Counted from the stretch's first letter, positions 15,726 through 25,489 are shown. The stretch is 63,325 bases of DNA from a bacterium (GCA_035527515.1 DATLAJ010000157.1:1-63325); one strand, 5' to 3'. The notes: generated by a model from the sequence alone, not told the origin. Numbers and translations are program-made.

Positions 15726-16929
15726 TGTCATTCTCCTTATCCGTTATTTGAATCGATGTGGCTCGCCATGCGTCAAGCCGGTCCGAAAGCCCGATATCCG
15801 AAAGGTGCGACAGGTCGATCTCGCCCTCAACGCATCCCTTGCCCGATCGCACCTGATGTTCCATGGCGTTTGCCACATGCACCGCCGTAAGAGTCGCGAA
15901 CTGCGCAGCCCGGCTATCGCTCGGCCGGTGATGGAAGGCAACCGCCTCGACAATGGGGTCAGGCAGGCCCCAAAGGCCAAGCAAGTAGGCGCCCACGTCC
16001 GGATGCGCCGCCCCGAAGACCTCCCGCTCTGCGCTTACCACGGACATGTCTCCTTCTTGCGCTAGCTTCATGGCCCTAGCATACTGGTCAGGGAGATTCG
16101 TGGCCAGAACGAGCTTTCCGACATCGTGAAGGAGCCCGGCCATAAAAGCGTCGTCCAAGATATCTCTGGCCGCATTTTCCGCACTGGCTATCGACTTGGC
16201 AGCCGATCCCACAACTATGGAATGCTTCCACAGCTCTTCAACGAGGTGTTCTATCTGCTTGTTACCCTTGAACTGCGAGAAGACGCGAACCACCAGGACC
16301 AGCGCTCGGACCGTCTGAAGGCCGAGCAGGTTCACCGCCTGTGTGGGGCCAGAGATATGGTGACTGACCCCAAAAAACGCGGAATTGACCAGCTGCAATA
16401 TCTTCGCTGTCATGCTGACGTCGCTAGAAATTATCTGACCGATCTTATTGATCGAGGGAGATGGCGATCTGAGCTCCTGCATGAGCTTAGTATAGATTGA
16501 GGGTAAGCAGGGCAGCGATTCCATCATCGTAACTAGTGTCTGAAGAACATCGTTCGAAATAAGCTCCCTCAGCGCAAGCGTGCGGTCTATCGTACTTTTC
16601 ATAGTTGCCGCATCGCACGGTTTTGAAAGATATTGGTGCGCCGGCTCGACCGAGCGAAGGATTGTCTCGCTGTCGGACTGCCCGGACAACACGATTCGCG
16701 CAATCTGGGGATGTCTATCTCGAACTTTACTCAGCAGCTCGGCGCCGTCCATCGCCGGCATGCGCATATCGCTGACGATGACATCGAATTCCTTTGTGTC
16801 TAGCGACTCCAGGGCCTCCTGACCACTTTGGGCGAACTCCATGTCCCACTCGCCACGCAAGCTGTGTAACATTCGCCGAAGCCCCTCAAGAACGCGTGGC
16901 TCGTCATCCACGAAAAGGATTCGTCGCAT
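15718..16929 (-). CDS. Response regulator with HDOD output domain
   Basis: 403 residues from the second of two adjacent ATGs (AAGGAG 6 nt upstream; the first ATG at 16932 is only 3 nt away). A receiver domain (FVDDEPRVLEG; phospho-acceptor in VIVSDMRMPA) is followed by an HDOD domain with the typical LQLVNSAFFG and VNLLGLQTVRALVL segments and an intact LLHDVGKL motif. HDOD regulators often link two-component signals to second-messenger or stress output. It begins right after the stop of the PAS kinase gene, which is its likely phosphodonor. Confidence 0.92.
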   Translation of the reverse strand: MRRILFVDDEPRVLEGLRRMLHSLRGEWDMEFAQSGQEALESLDTKEFDVIVSDMRMPAMDGAELLSKVRDRHPQIARIVLSGQSDSETILRSVEPAHQYLSKPCDAATMKSTIDRTLALRELISNDVLQTLVTMMESLPCLPSIYTKLMQELRSPSPSINKIGQIISSDVSMTAKILQLVNSAFFGVSHHISGPTQAVNLLGLQTVRALVLVVRVFSQFKGNKQIEHLVEELWKHSIVVGSAAKSIASAENAARDILDDAFMAGLLHDVGKLVLATNLPDQYARAMKLAQEGDMSVVSAEREVFGAAHPDVGAYLLGLWGLPDPIVEAVAFHHRPSDSRAAQFATLTAVHVANAMEHQVRSGKGCVEGEIDLSHLSDIGLSDRLDAWRATSIQITDKENDNA

Positions 16930-16932
16930 CAT

Positions 16933-19005
16933 CTACTCCTTGTTGTGCTCTTTCTGCTCTGAACTGATCGGCAGACCGATGACGAAGGTAGTGCCATGGC
17001 CCTTCTCCGACTGGATGTCGATCGTCCCTCCGTGTTTATCTACGACAACGGAGCGAGCAATCGTCAAGCCCTGTCCAGTCCCCTTGCCGACCTCTTTGGT
17101 CGTGAAGAACGGGTCGAATATCCTGCCCCTGATCTCATCTGGGATACCCCCGCCTGTGTCGCTGATGCGAATCTCTACAATATCACCCTCTTGTCTGGTC
17201 GAGATAGTGATCTTGCCCTTGCCGTTCGACCCATCACCAACAACGTCCCCGATCGCGTGGGCCGCGTTGACTATGATGTTTAGGATCACCTGGTTGATCT
17301 CACCAGGCAAACACTCAACAAGCGGCAGGTCCGGGTCAAGCTCCGTTGCCATCTCCGCAACGTATTTCCACTCGTTGCGCGACACGGTGATAGTGTTTTC
17401 GATCGCCTTGTTGATGTTTGTCGCGACCTTCTCCTCGGCGGGAGGATGGGCAAACTGCTTCATCGCGTGGACGATGCTAGATATCCGCTCGATGCCCTCA
17501 AGGGCTTGCGCTATGGCCTGGGGGATTTCCTGGCTCAGATACTCCGCATCAACCTCCTGGGCGAGGGAGCGAATCTTCGCAACAAGTTCGGGCGATGTAG
17601 CTCCGTCCTGAAGCGTCCCCAATAGGCTGTCGTATTCACTCAGCAGCCTATTGAGGTCTGTGAACCCATCTTGGAGAAACGATACGTTGTCGCCTACGTA
17701 CTGAGTGGGTGTATTGATCTCGTGCGCGATGCCTGCCGCCAATTGACCGATCGACTCGAGCTTCTGAGCCTGCAAAAGCTGCGTTCTAAGAATCTTCTGT
17801 TCCGTGGTGTCCCTGAAAAAGACCACGGTGCGCTTCTTTCGCACGACCTCCGTGACAACCAGGTCCAAGTCCGCATAAATGATGGTGCCGTCTTTTCGCA
17901 GGAACGGAATGTCCTTCTCATGCGCCTTTTGTCCAATGGCCCTGGCCTCAAACTCGCAGAGCAGAGAGCTCGCGGCGTCTGGCGGACGAATGTCGCTGAT
18001 GTTAATCCCTTGCAGCTCTTTCTCGCCATATCCAAGGGTCTCGCAGAAGGCTGGGTTGGCGCGAATGACCTCTCTCGTCTGTGAATCAATTATGAGCATT
18101 CCCTCGGGGTTGGCCTCAAAAAACGTCTTGTAGGTAGCATTCGACTCCTTCAGGGCAGCTTCCGCCTTCTTGCGCTCGGTAATGTCTCTAATAATGCCCA
18201 CAGCGCACCATTTGTCCTGGATCTGGACCGAAGACATCGAGAGCTCAACCGGGAACCTGGTGCCGTCTTTTCGCAAACCATGAAGCTCAAGCGTCTTTCC
18301 CACTGCCGCCCCCTTCCCAGTGTGCTTGAACCTGGCAAATCCTTTTTCGTACGCTTCGTGATACTCCACCGGCGCAAGAGTGTGGTGCAAATCCTTGCCA
18401 AGAACCTCACCTGCTTCATAGCCAAACATGGCCTGCGCCGCCTCATTCCAATAACTCACGTTCCCGTCATTATCCATTATAACAATCGCGTCTTCTGCCG
18501 ACGTCGAGATCGCGCGGAACTTCGCTTCACTCTCGTGCAGCGCGCGCTTGGCTCGCCTCTCCTGAGCAATCTCCGTTTTCCAATGTTCAACCGCCGCACG
18601 ACGCTTTTGGTTAAGTCGGAGGATAAACACGCCTAACAAGACAAGAAACAGGCCAACGACCGCCAACCACGGCCAGTACTCCGTCATGACATTCTGCCCC
18701 GAAAACACTCCACTGTGCTCGTCCGGCGCAACCCGTGCCGATTTGAGGCGCTCGCGCTCTAATTGATAGTTGCCTGGGATTGTCCCGCCCGCCCATCCGT
18801 CGGCCGCGTTGAGCGCAAGACTCTCCTGCCCATGGTCCGCCTGCACCCCACCGAATAGGGGCACTGGCTGCACCATTATCGCGAGGCACAGCAATGCCAA
18901 GACAACACAACCCACGCAGCCTTCAGCCCCGCCGGCCCGCCGATACACTTGCCCAGTGCTAAATCGCCTCGACTGACTGATAATACTGATAATAATTGAG
19001 AGCAT
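16933..19005 (-). CDS. Membrane PAS-PAS sensor histidine kinase
   Basis: 690 residues from the ATG at 19005, which has a clear AGGAGGG; an upstream ATG at 19038 adds 11 residues without a ribosome site. The N-terminus has a hydrophobic segment, then about 60 extracytoplasmic residues, then a second helix (WLAVVGLFLVLLGVFIL). Two PAS domains follow (ISTSAEDAIVIMDNDG; EANPEGMLIIDSQT). The dimerisation domain contains GIAHEINTPTQYVGDN with the phospho-accepting His, and the ATPase contains the N box (NIIVNAAHAIGD), DTGGGIPDE and GTGQGL. No receiver domain is attached; the two response regulators encoded directly downstream are the likely partners. The small extracytoplasmic loop does not reveal the ligand. 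Confidence 0.92.
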   Translation of the reverse strand: MLSIIISIISQSRRFSTGQVYRRAGGAEGCVGCVVLALLCLAIMVQPVPLFGGVQADHGQESLALNAADGWAGGTIPGNYQLERERLKSARVAPDEHSGVFSGQNVMTEYWPWLAVVGLFLVLLGVFILRLNQKRRAAVEHWKTEIAQERRAKRALHESEAKFRAISTSAEDAIVIMDNDGNVSYWNEAAQAMFGYEAGEVLGKDLHHTLAPVEYHEAYEKGFARFKHTGKGAAVGKTLELHGLRKDGTRFPVELSMSSVQIQDKWCAVGIIRDITERKKAEAALKESNATYKTFFEANPEGMLIIDSQTREVIRANPAFCETLGYGEKELQGINISDIRPPDAASSLLCEFEARAIGQKAHEKDIPFLRKDGTIIYADLDLVVTEVVRKKRTVVFFRDTTEQKILRTQLLQAQKLESIGQLAAGIAHEINTPTQYVGDNVSFLQDGFTDLNRLLSEYDSLLGTLQDGATSPELVAKIRSLAQEVDAEYLSQEIPQAIAQALEGIERISSIVHAMKQFAHPPAEEKVATNINKAIENTITVSRNEWKYVAEMATELDPDLPLVECLPGEINQVILNIIVNAAHAIGDVVGDGSNGKGKITISTRQEGDIVEIRISDTGGGIPDEIRGRIFDPFFTTKEVGKGTGQGLTIARSVVVDKHGGTIDIQSEKGHGTTFVIGLPISSEQKEHNKE

Positions 19006-19842
19006 CACCCACCCTCCTAGATACGTATTGCGTTTCACCTTGCTGATGATCCATTAATCGATCTCCACTCGTAGATTCTTAAGTTCGATCTCACGGTACT
19101 TACTGCTTCCGCGATTACGTACTGCAGCCTGTTGACAAGGACGCACCGGTCGCTTGCTGACGTTACTTGCGGAGCCTGGATCTGGGATGCCAGATGACAC
19201 GATTCGCGTCGAGAAGATGACCGACTTGCCTGTTGGGCAACCTCGAGCCTCAATTATATGCCCGGAAGGCTAAAGGCATTTGTGAGGCAATTCCCGTTGG
19301 AACGGGCAGAATCCTCGCAAAAAGGCCGGTAACCTCCGCGTACTGATGAAAACGGCACGAAGCGAAATGCGTTGAGAACCCCCGATCCAGCATCTTTGGA
19401 AGGACGAGATGGACCTTTACAGTCGCTTATGCAAGCGACCCCAAGACACCTCGCTAGTCACCATGGAGAAATGGGTTTCAAGCAAGGGGCTGGATCAGAA
19501 GGTTCTCAACGATCGTCTGGCTTGCTGCTGTCTGACAACCCATTCTCTCCGAATATGATATATGCAGTATTTGTGCCACAGGGACAAGAATATCTATATT
19601 GAGCGGTGCTTAAACATCTGGAGTCCCCTATATAGCCGTGATTGGAGCAGAGGCATCTTACTCCACAGGATATGGCGTGCGCCGTGTAGGGCAATTTGTC
19701 GCGCTTGTCCGGGAGTGAAGCGTAACATATCCTGACGCATTTGAAGGATCATTATGTCTTTGGCCTGTTTTACGGTGTTTGTGCTATGTAACAGAAGGTG
19801 ACATGGCAGGAACAGACTGCCAGCCGGCGCCAGTACACGTAG
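19006..19842. other. 837-bp stretch without a credible protein gene
   Basis: Short open frames here have no ribosome sites or recognisable products. The middle (19258-19511) holds nested inverted repeats described separately. The part nearest 19842 is the downstream flank of the radical SAM gene. I see no convincing promoter, terminator or tRNA. Confidence 0.6.
19258..19511. ncRNA. Candidate structured RNA or cruciform region, unidentified
   Basis: Several stems sit in order: ATGCC/GGCAT (19258-19262 / 19275-19279); TGTGAGG/CCTCGCA (19281-19287 / 19313-19319, one G-U) enclosing CCCGT/ACGGG (19293-19297 / 19302-19306); and a long-range stem of 11 bp (19370-19380 / 19501-19511) continued by 8 bp (19384-19391 / 19489-19496) across a small internal loop. 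Inside the last stem is a perfect 7-bp hairpin GTCGCTT-ATGC-AAGCGAC (19422-19439). The pattern fits a folded RNA, but strand, expression and family are unknown. It does not match RNase P, tmRNA, 6S or a known riboswitch as far as I can tell. Confidence 0.4.
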
Positions 19843-21021
19843 CTATTCGGCAGGGACTCTCGGACCTCGCCCGAGACGCCCCCTCAACGACGAGGCGAAG
19901 TCGAGCGCTTCCTTGATTGTAATTGGCTTTCGCTTGCGGTAGTTGCCTGCGAAATGGCTCGCCGTCTGTGCAAGTGGCCAGATGTGGCGAAAGGTGTTGG
20001 AGACCTCCATCCAGCAAGGGTGCATGCAGCCTGGGCACGCGCGTCTGAGGTTTCTCCAGTGGTCCTGGGCTCTCGGGGACTCGAAGCGGGATATGAAGCC
20101 TGGCGATAACAGTGAATCCTCTGGCCTAAACTCGTGGCATATCGAGAACCTGCCGGCCGGATCGACGGTGAAGTACAGCGTTCCGGCATCGCAGATGCCA
20201 CAGTGGCGACCGTTTTGCAGGACGAACTTTCGCATCTCTTGGAGGAAGCGGGTTGAGTTGAGTACTGTGCCTCGCCTCTTGCGCTGAAGGAGAGTGTTCA
20301 TGGAGTTGATGAACGTGGTTCGGTCTGCTACGGAGAGCTCAAGTTCTGGCGCACAGTCGGAGAACCTCAGGCCGGGCTTTCTCTTGGGTGCAAGCTCGGT
20401 CGGCATGAAATTGGCGCGGAATCCTATAAATGAGGCGAACTCCTCGAGCAGGGGGAGCTGATCGACGTTGATTGAGGACACGCAGGTGGACATGATAAGT
20501 AGCGAGCCGCGTTTTCGCACAATGTTCGAGAAAAGGACCATGTTGGAGACGACTTTTTCCCACAGGGCACTGTCGTTCCGGCAGATGTAGGCTTCCTCTT
20601 CTGGAAACAGGGTATTGAGCGAGACCGAAATGGAGTCAATGCCAGCTTCAACAATTGCTCTTATCTTCTTTTCACTCACATCAACGGCATTCGTCATGAG
20701 CCGCGTGATCAGGCCCTTTCTCTTGAATATCCGTGCGACCTCGGGAAGATCATCACGCATGAACGGCTCGCCACCGCTCAAGCTCACCACAACTACGCCC
20801 ATGTCGTAGAGCCGGCTCGCTAGCGTTTCTATTTCGTCTAGTCCGAGCTCATCCTCCTTGTTGGCGCGGCGCCAAACGCTGCACATCCTGCACCTTAGGT
20901 TGCAGCGGTCGGTTATCTCGTAGATGACATAAATGGGCTGGCGCCTCGTGAGCAGCGCCTTTGTGAGGCGATAAAAAGCCCTTGCAGCGGGATGAGCGTC
21001 GAATAAGCTGCCTGCTTTCAC
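19843..21021 (-). CDS. Radical SAM protein with SPASM-like C-terminal cysteines
   Basis: 392 residues from a GTG at 21021 whose bases overlap the stop of the upstream gene (GTGA), with AGAGGA 7 nt upstream; the frame runs open to 21240, but that part lies inside the neighbouring gene. The radical SAM cluster motif CNLRCRMC (CxxxCxxC) is near residue 40, and LSGGEPFMR, the GGE motif, follows. The C-terminal region has further cysteines (CGIC, ICHEF, CPGCMHPCW) that could bind an auxiliary Fe-S cluster as in SPASM/Twitch proteins. It may modify a peptide or cofactor. No precursor peptide gene is evident beside it. It is coupled to the B12-type radical SAM gene. Confidence 0.88.
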   Translation of the reverse strand: MKAGSLFDAHPAARAFYRLTKALLTRRQPIYVIYEITDRCNLRCRMCSVWRRANKEDELGLDEIETLASRLYDMGVVVVSLSGGEPFMRDDLPEVARIFKRKGLITRLMTNAVDVSEKKIRAIVEAGIDSISVSLNTLFPEEEAYICRNDSALWEKVVSNMVLFSNIVRKRGSLLIMSTCVSSINVDQLPLLEEFASFIGFRANFMPTELAPKRKPGLRFSDCAPELELSVADRTTFINSMNTLLQRKRRGTVLNSTRFLQEMRKFVLQNGRHCGICDAGTLYFTVDPAGRFSICHEFRPEDSLLSPGFISRFESPRAQDHWRNLRRACPGCMHPCWMEVSNTFRHIWPLAQTASHFAGNYRKRKPITIKEALDFASSLRGRLGRGPRVPAE

Positions 21022-22502
21022 TGAGGTGTCCTCTGAAATCGCTTGCTCCTGGCAAGGAACGCCATCAGCGCAATGAACCCCTTGAAGATTCGACATAAGT
21101 CGCCCCATGAACGAACCTTGGCAAGCTTCCGCAGGACATAAGACGGCCTGAAGTAGAAGGAGCGCTTGGCCAGCAAGAGCATCTTGCGTATCTCCTCCTC
21201 GTCCCTGTAAGCGAAGGGCACGAAGACCGGCTCGTAGCAATCGTAACGAGAGAAATCCATATTCAGCCTTCCGTACTTGTGCGCCTCCTCAAATATCTTG
21301 GTGCCGGGGAACGGCGTAGTTACGTGGAAATCCGCATAGGTGGGGTTTATCTCTAGTGCGAACTTAATCGTCTCCTTGGCCATCTTGGGCGTCTCCCCAG
21401 GAATCGCTATCATGAACGAGGCCGTTGTCTCTATGCCCGCTTCGTTCGTCCACCTGATAGCATCCCGAGCCTGTTCAAGCCTTGTGTGTTTGTTCAGCAG
21501 GTCAAGAAGGCTCTGGATGCCGGTCTCGATCCCATAAAACAACCGCCAACAGCCAGAGCGGCGCATCACCTCCAGTAGGCCCGGGTCAACCGAATCAATC
21601 CTCGTCGCTGCTGACCAGGTAACATCGACTTTCTCCGCGATCAGAATCTCGCAGAGCCTCAGCAGCCATTTTTTGTTGGTGGTCATCGTGTCGTCCCAGA
21701 AGAATATCTCCCTCGCACCGTAGTCGCGCTTGAGCTCGCATATCTCGCTGACGATGTTCTCCGGGCTCCTGAGCCTCAGCGTCCTTCCCATGACGGCCGT
21801 GTTGTTGCAGTAAGCGCAGTTGTAAGGACAGCCCCTGCTGCCCATTATGTGAACCGCCGGAAGCCGGCTGTACTGGTGCGGCAGCGGCACATACCTTTTC
21901 ATCGGCAGCAAATGCCTGGCAGGGAACGGGAGGGTGTCGAGGTCCATGATGAGCGGGGGCCTGTGGGTCGCAATCGGAGGTTCTAAACGTCTGCGAAAGA
22001 CGATGCCCGGTATCTTGGACAGAGTCGCCGCGTCCGCTAGGAATGCCTCTTTGTCCCAATTGGCAGCGGCAAATGCCTCGACCAGCCCTAAAAGAGGTAT
22101 CTCGCCCTCGGGATAGACGATAATGTCAAACTCTGGCGATTCGGCCAGCAGCTTCTCCTTGAACGTTGCTGCATGATGCCCGCCGAGGACGATAAGGACT
22201 TCGGGGAACCGGGACCTCACCAGCGCTGCCAGCCGCCGGTTCGGGCCGAACAGCGACGTGATCGAAGTGAACCCTATGACTTTCGGCTTGATGGCAGAGA
22301 CTCTCGCAAGGACCTCATCTTCCGTAAGCTCGAGGGCCAGGGCGTCAACGATGCTGGCGGAGATACCGTGCTTTAGCAGGGACGCCGCGAGCATCGCGAA
22401 GCCAAGAGGCGGCGTGTATGTTTTTATTATCTGCCTTGTTCGCGCCTCTTTCTTGGAATAGCTGCACGTTATGAACAGAACGTCGGCCTGCTGGACAGGC
22501 AT
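21018..22502 (-). CDS. B12-binding-domain radical SAM enzyme
   Basis: 494 residues from the ATG at 22502 with AGGAGGA upstream. The N-terminal half (about residues 5-150) is a cobalamin-binding-type Rossmann domain (PPLGFAMLAASLLKHG; VIGFTSITSLFGPN; VLGGHHAATFKE). The radical SAM core carries CPYNCAYC near residue 220, then FFWDDTMTTNK and FYGIETGIQS. Members typically methylate unactivated carbons or rearrange lipids and cofactors; the substrate is unknown. The last codon overlaps the start of the second radical SAM gene, so the two probably act in sequence. The Lys/Arg-rich C-terminus could associate with the membrane. Confidence 0.9.
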   Translation of the reverse strand: MPVQQADVLFITCSYSKKEARTRQIIKTYTPPLGFAMLAASLLKHGISASIVDALALELTEDEVLARVSAIKPKVIGFTSITSLFGPNRRLAALVRSRFPEVLIVLGGHHAATFKEKLLAESPEFDIIVYPEGEIPLLGLVEAFAAANWDKEAFLADAATLSKIPGIVFRRRLEPPIATHRPPLIMDLDTLPFPARHLLPMKRYVPLPHQYSRLPAVHIMGSRGCPYNCAYCNNTAVMGRTLRLRSPENIVSEICELKRDYGAREIFFWDDTMTTNKKWLLRLCEILIAEKVDVTWSAATRIDSVDPGLLEVMRRSGCWRLFYGIETGIQSLLDLLNKHTRLEQARDAIRWTNEAGIETTASFMIAIPGETPKMAKETIKFALEINPTYADFHVTTPFPGTKIFEEAHKYGRLNMDFSRYDCYEPVFVPFAYRDEEEIRKMLLLAKRSFYFRPSYVLRKLAKVRSWGDLCRIFKGFIALMAFLARSKRFQRTPQ

Positions 22503-22549
22503 AAGTCGATTATCCTCCTGTGCCGAAATCAAATGCACAAAGTGCTGGT

Positions 22550-22577
22550 ATCATAGCCGCACTTGGCTCGATTGCAA
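22550..22577 (-). promoter_or_regulatory. Possible promoter of the radical SAM pair
   Basis: Minus strand: TTGCAA (22572-22577), a 16-nt spacer, then TATGAT (22550-22555), ending 48 bp before the start codon. The -10 is good and the -35 mediocre. It sits in the divergent region shared with the plus-strand PAS hybrid kinase. Confidence 0.45.
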
Positions 22578-22680
22578 CCGGCCGGAATGATTGACATCCA
22601 CCGGCCCTAATAGTTAGGGTAGTAATATGTAGATATTGTGGGGACCGGTGCGAGACATCGGCAACGCCAGGGCAAGAACA

Positions 22681-25332
22681 ATGGTCGAACCGTCGTTGCA
22701 GAACTTTCTCGACGCGATTCAAGATGGAATTGGCATCATGGACTCGCAATTCAACATTGTGCGAGTCAATCGCTCGATGGGAAAGATGTATTCCAGCAAG
22801 GCTCCATTGGTCGGCAGCAAATGTTACGAGGTCTATCAGCAAAGAGACAGCCCCTGTCCCTTCTGCCCGGCGCGCTCAACACTCGAAACAGGCGAACTGC
22901 AGACCGCGGTCGTGCCTTATCCCTCAGAGAAAGAGCCTACCGGCTGGATTGAGTTGTCAGCCTTCCCGTTGAAGGACTCAAATGGGGATGTGATTGGCGT
23001 AATCGAACACGTGAAGGACATCACGAAGCGCAAGCGGGCGGAGGAGGCTCTGCGGGCGAGTGAGGAGCGTTTCAGGGCAATGTTCGAGACCGTGAGCAGT
23101 GGGATCGCTGTATATGAGGCGGTCGATGACGGCAAGGATTTCGTTTTCAAGGACTTCAATCGGGCTGGGGAGGAGATGGAAGATGTATCGAGGAAAGATG
23201 TTATCGGCAGAAGGGTAACTGAGTGTTTCCCTGGGGTGATGGAGCTCGGGCTTCTTGAAGTGTTTCAGAGGGTCTGGAGCACAGGAGTGCCGGCGCATTT
23301 TCCGATCGGCCTCTATAGGGATGAGAGAATTACCGGGTGGCGCGAGAATCGTGTTTACAAGCTGCCTTCTGGGGAGATTGTTTCGATTTACAATGACATC
23401 ACGAAGCGCAAGCGGGCGGAGGAGTCGCTTCGGGCGAGCAAGGAGCGGCTTCAACTCGCCCTGGAAGGGGCCGACATGAGCACGTGGCACTGGGATGTGC
23501 AGACTGGCCAGCTCAGTTCCGGGGTGGGATGGCCTAGCACCCTTGGATACTTGCGAGGCGAGATCAGGCGGCATGTTAGAAGCTGGGAAGAACTGATCCA
23601 TCCAGAGGATGCAGCGAGGCGTGCTGAAACCCTACGTGCCCATCTCGATGGAAAGACGCCATTCTATGAGGCGCAATACCGGGTCCGTGGCAAATCGGGT
23701 GAGTATCGGTGGATCGCATCCCGCGGCAGAGTGGTCTCTCGAGACGAGAATGGGGCTCCTATCCGGATGGCGGGGAGCAATCTGGACATCACGGAGCGCA
23801 AGCGAGCGGAGGATGCCCTGAGAGCGAGCGAGGAGTTGTATCGAGCGGTGTTTGAGAACACTGGGACTGCTATGCTGATCGTTGAGGGGGACACAACGGT
23901 CTGGATGGCCAACAGCGAGTGGGAGAAATTGAGCGGTTATTCCAAAGACGCGATCGAGGGGAAAATGAGCTGGACGGTCTTTGTTGCCCCAGAAGACTTG
24001 GAGAGAATGAAGGGCTACAACGTCGCGAGGAGATCGTTAAGTGGTGAGGCTCCGAGGCAGTATGAGTTCCACTTCGTCCGCAAAGATGGCGACATCAGAG
24101 ATATTTTGTTGAACGTTGATTTGATTCCGGGGACTTCAAGGAGCGTTGTTGCATTGTTGGACATAACGGAGCACAAGCAGGCAGAGGAGCGTTTGCTTGA
24201 GGCGCAGAAGATGGAGGCGATAGGCCGGCTCGCCGGTGGGGTTGCACATGATTTCAACAACATCTTGACTGCGATCATCGGCAACTTGGACCTAGTGAGC
24301 ATGGACATGCCTGAGTCAGACCCTTGCCTGGAGGATATCAAGGAGGTGCGGGCCGCAGCGATCAGCGCGAGCGATTTGACGCGGCACCTGTTGGCATTCA
24401 GCCGTAAGCAAATAATCGCTCCAAAAGTGTTAAACCTCAATAACGTCGTCCGAGGCATGAACAAGATGTTGAGGCGCCTGATACGAGAGGACATCGAGAT
24501 ACAGACCTACTTGCCGCCGGATATCCCATCCATCAAGGCGGACGAGTCGCAGGTTGAGCAGGTTGTCTTAAACCTTGCTTTGAACGGGAGGGACGCGATG
24601 CCGCATGGTGGCAAGCTTATGATAGAGACCGCAGTAGTTTCTCTAGACAGGAATTATTGCAGCAAACACCCTTACATGGAGCCGGGGCAATACGTGATGC
24701 TGTCCGTAACGGACACTGGGGCGGGAATGGACCAGGAGACGGTCTCGCACGTTTTTGAGCCGTTTTTCACGACGAAGCAGATGGGCAGTGGCACTGGCCT
24801 GGGGCTTTCGACGGTGTATGGGATTGTGAAGCAGGCAGGAGGCAGCATCTCGGCGAACAGCGTGGAGGGCAAGGGGAGTTGTTTCAAGGCGTATTTCCCG
24901 TCTGTTGAAGAGAGGGCCGTCCAGCCGAAAGGAACTGAGGCCACATCTGGTGCATTCGAAGGAAGGGGCGAAACGATCCTCGTGGTCGAGGATGAGCGAG
25001 CAGTGCGAGAGCTCGTGGAGCGAGTCCTAGCTAGAGCTGGCTACAAGGTCAAGACGTGTTCCGGGGCCGGAGAGGCAATCGCGGTCTGCCGGGAATTGGG
25101 GGAAACAACCGACCTGTTGTTGAGCGATGTCGTGATGCCTGACATGCCGGGCAATGACCTGGCGGATATAATCCGCCGCCGGTATCCCGATCTCAAGACA
25201 TTATTCATGTCCGGCTATGCCGAAAATGTGATTGTCCACAGGGGCATTTTGGACGCGGGAGTGAACTTCATAAATAAGCCTTTTGCCTCGGAGGAGCTGC
25301 TCAGGAAAGTGCGCGAAGTGCTGGACAGCTGA
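22681..25332 (+). CDS. Cytoplasmic multi-PAS hybrid histidine kinase
   Basis: 883 residues from ATG 22681; upstream TTG (22636) and GTG codons are in frame but have poorer context. Four PAS domains come first. The first contains CYEVYQQRDSPCPFC, a Cys cluster of the kind used in redox- or metal-sensing PAS domains. An NtrB-type kinase core follows (GRLAGGVAHDFNNILTAI with the His; N box VLNLALNGRDAMPHGG; DTGAGMDQE; GTGLGLSTV), then a C-terminal receiver (VVEDERAVREL; LLLSDVVMPDMPGNDL; KPF). No membrane helix is seen, so the signal is probably cytoplasmic. The next gene is a shorter relative; the radical SAM pair is divergent. Confidence 0.92.
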   Translation: MVEPSLQNFLDAIQDGIGIMDSQFNIVRVNRSMGKMYSSKAPLVGSKCYEVYQQRDSPCPFCPARSTLETGELQTAVVPYPSEKEPTGWIELSAFPLKDSNGDVIGVIEHVKDITKRKRAEEALRASEERFRAMFETVSSGIAVYEAVDDGKDFVFKDFNRAGEEMEDVSRKDVIGRRVTECFPGVMELGLLEVFQRVWSTGVPAHFPIGLYRDERITGWRENRVYKLPSGEIVSIYNDITKRKRAEESLRASKERLQLALEGADMSTWHWDVQTGQLSSGVGWPSTLGYLRGEIRRHVRSWEELIHPEDAARRAETLRAHLDGKTPFYEAQYRVRGKSGEYRWIASRGRVVSRDENGAPIRMAGSNLDITERKRAEDALRASEELYRAVFENTGTAMLIVEGDTTVWMANSEWEKLSGYSKDAIEGKMSWTVFVAPEDLERMKGYNVARRSLSGEAPRQYEFHFVRKDGDIRDILLNVDLIPGTSRSVVALLDITEHKQAEERLLEAQKMEAIGRLAGGVAHDFNNILTAIIGNLDLVSMDMPESDPCLEDIKEVRAAAISASDLTRHLLAFSRKQIIAPKVLNLNNVVRGMNKMLRRLIREDIEIQTYLPPDIPSIKADESQVEQVVLNLALNGRDAMPHGGKLMIETAVVSLDRNYCSKHPYMEPGQYVMLSVTDTGAGMDQETVSHVFEPFFTTKQMGSGTGLGLSTVYGIVKQAGGSISANSVEGKGSCFKAYFPSVEERAVQPKGTEATSGAFEGRGETILVVEDERAVRELVERVLARAGYKVKTCSGAGEAIAVCRELGETTDLLLSDVVMPDMPGNDLADIIRRRYPDLKTLFMSGYAENVIVHRGILDAGVNFINKPFASEELLRKVREVLDS

Positions 25333-25489
25333 CCCCGCTCGCTCCTCCCATGATCGGCTGGAGTTGTTCTGTTAGGCATTAAGTGGGGCGGCTGACTGAG
25401 GCGAGCTCCTGGGATTGCGGTCTAGAGCGGGGTCTTCAGGCCTTACCTATCCTGTTGCCAAAAGAACTCCAAAACGTAATACTGGTAAT

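Noticed and set aside
19343-19515. Hammerhead-ribozyme-like core CTGATGA (19343-19349) with GAAA (19364-19367) and a long stem after it.
   Set aside because: The sequence between the two boxes cannot form stem II, and the bases flanking the supposed cleavage site cannot form stem I.
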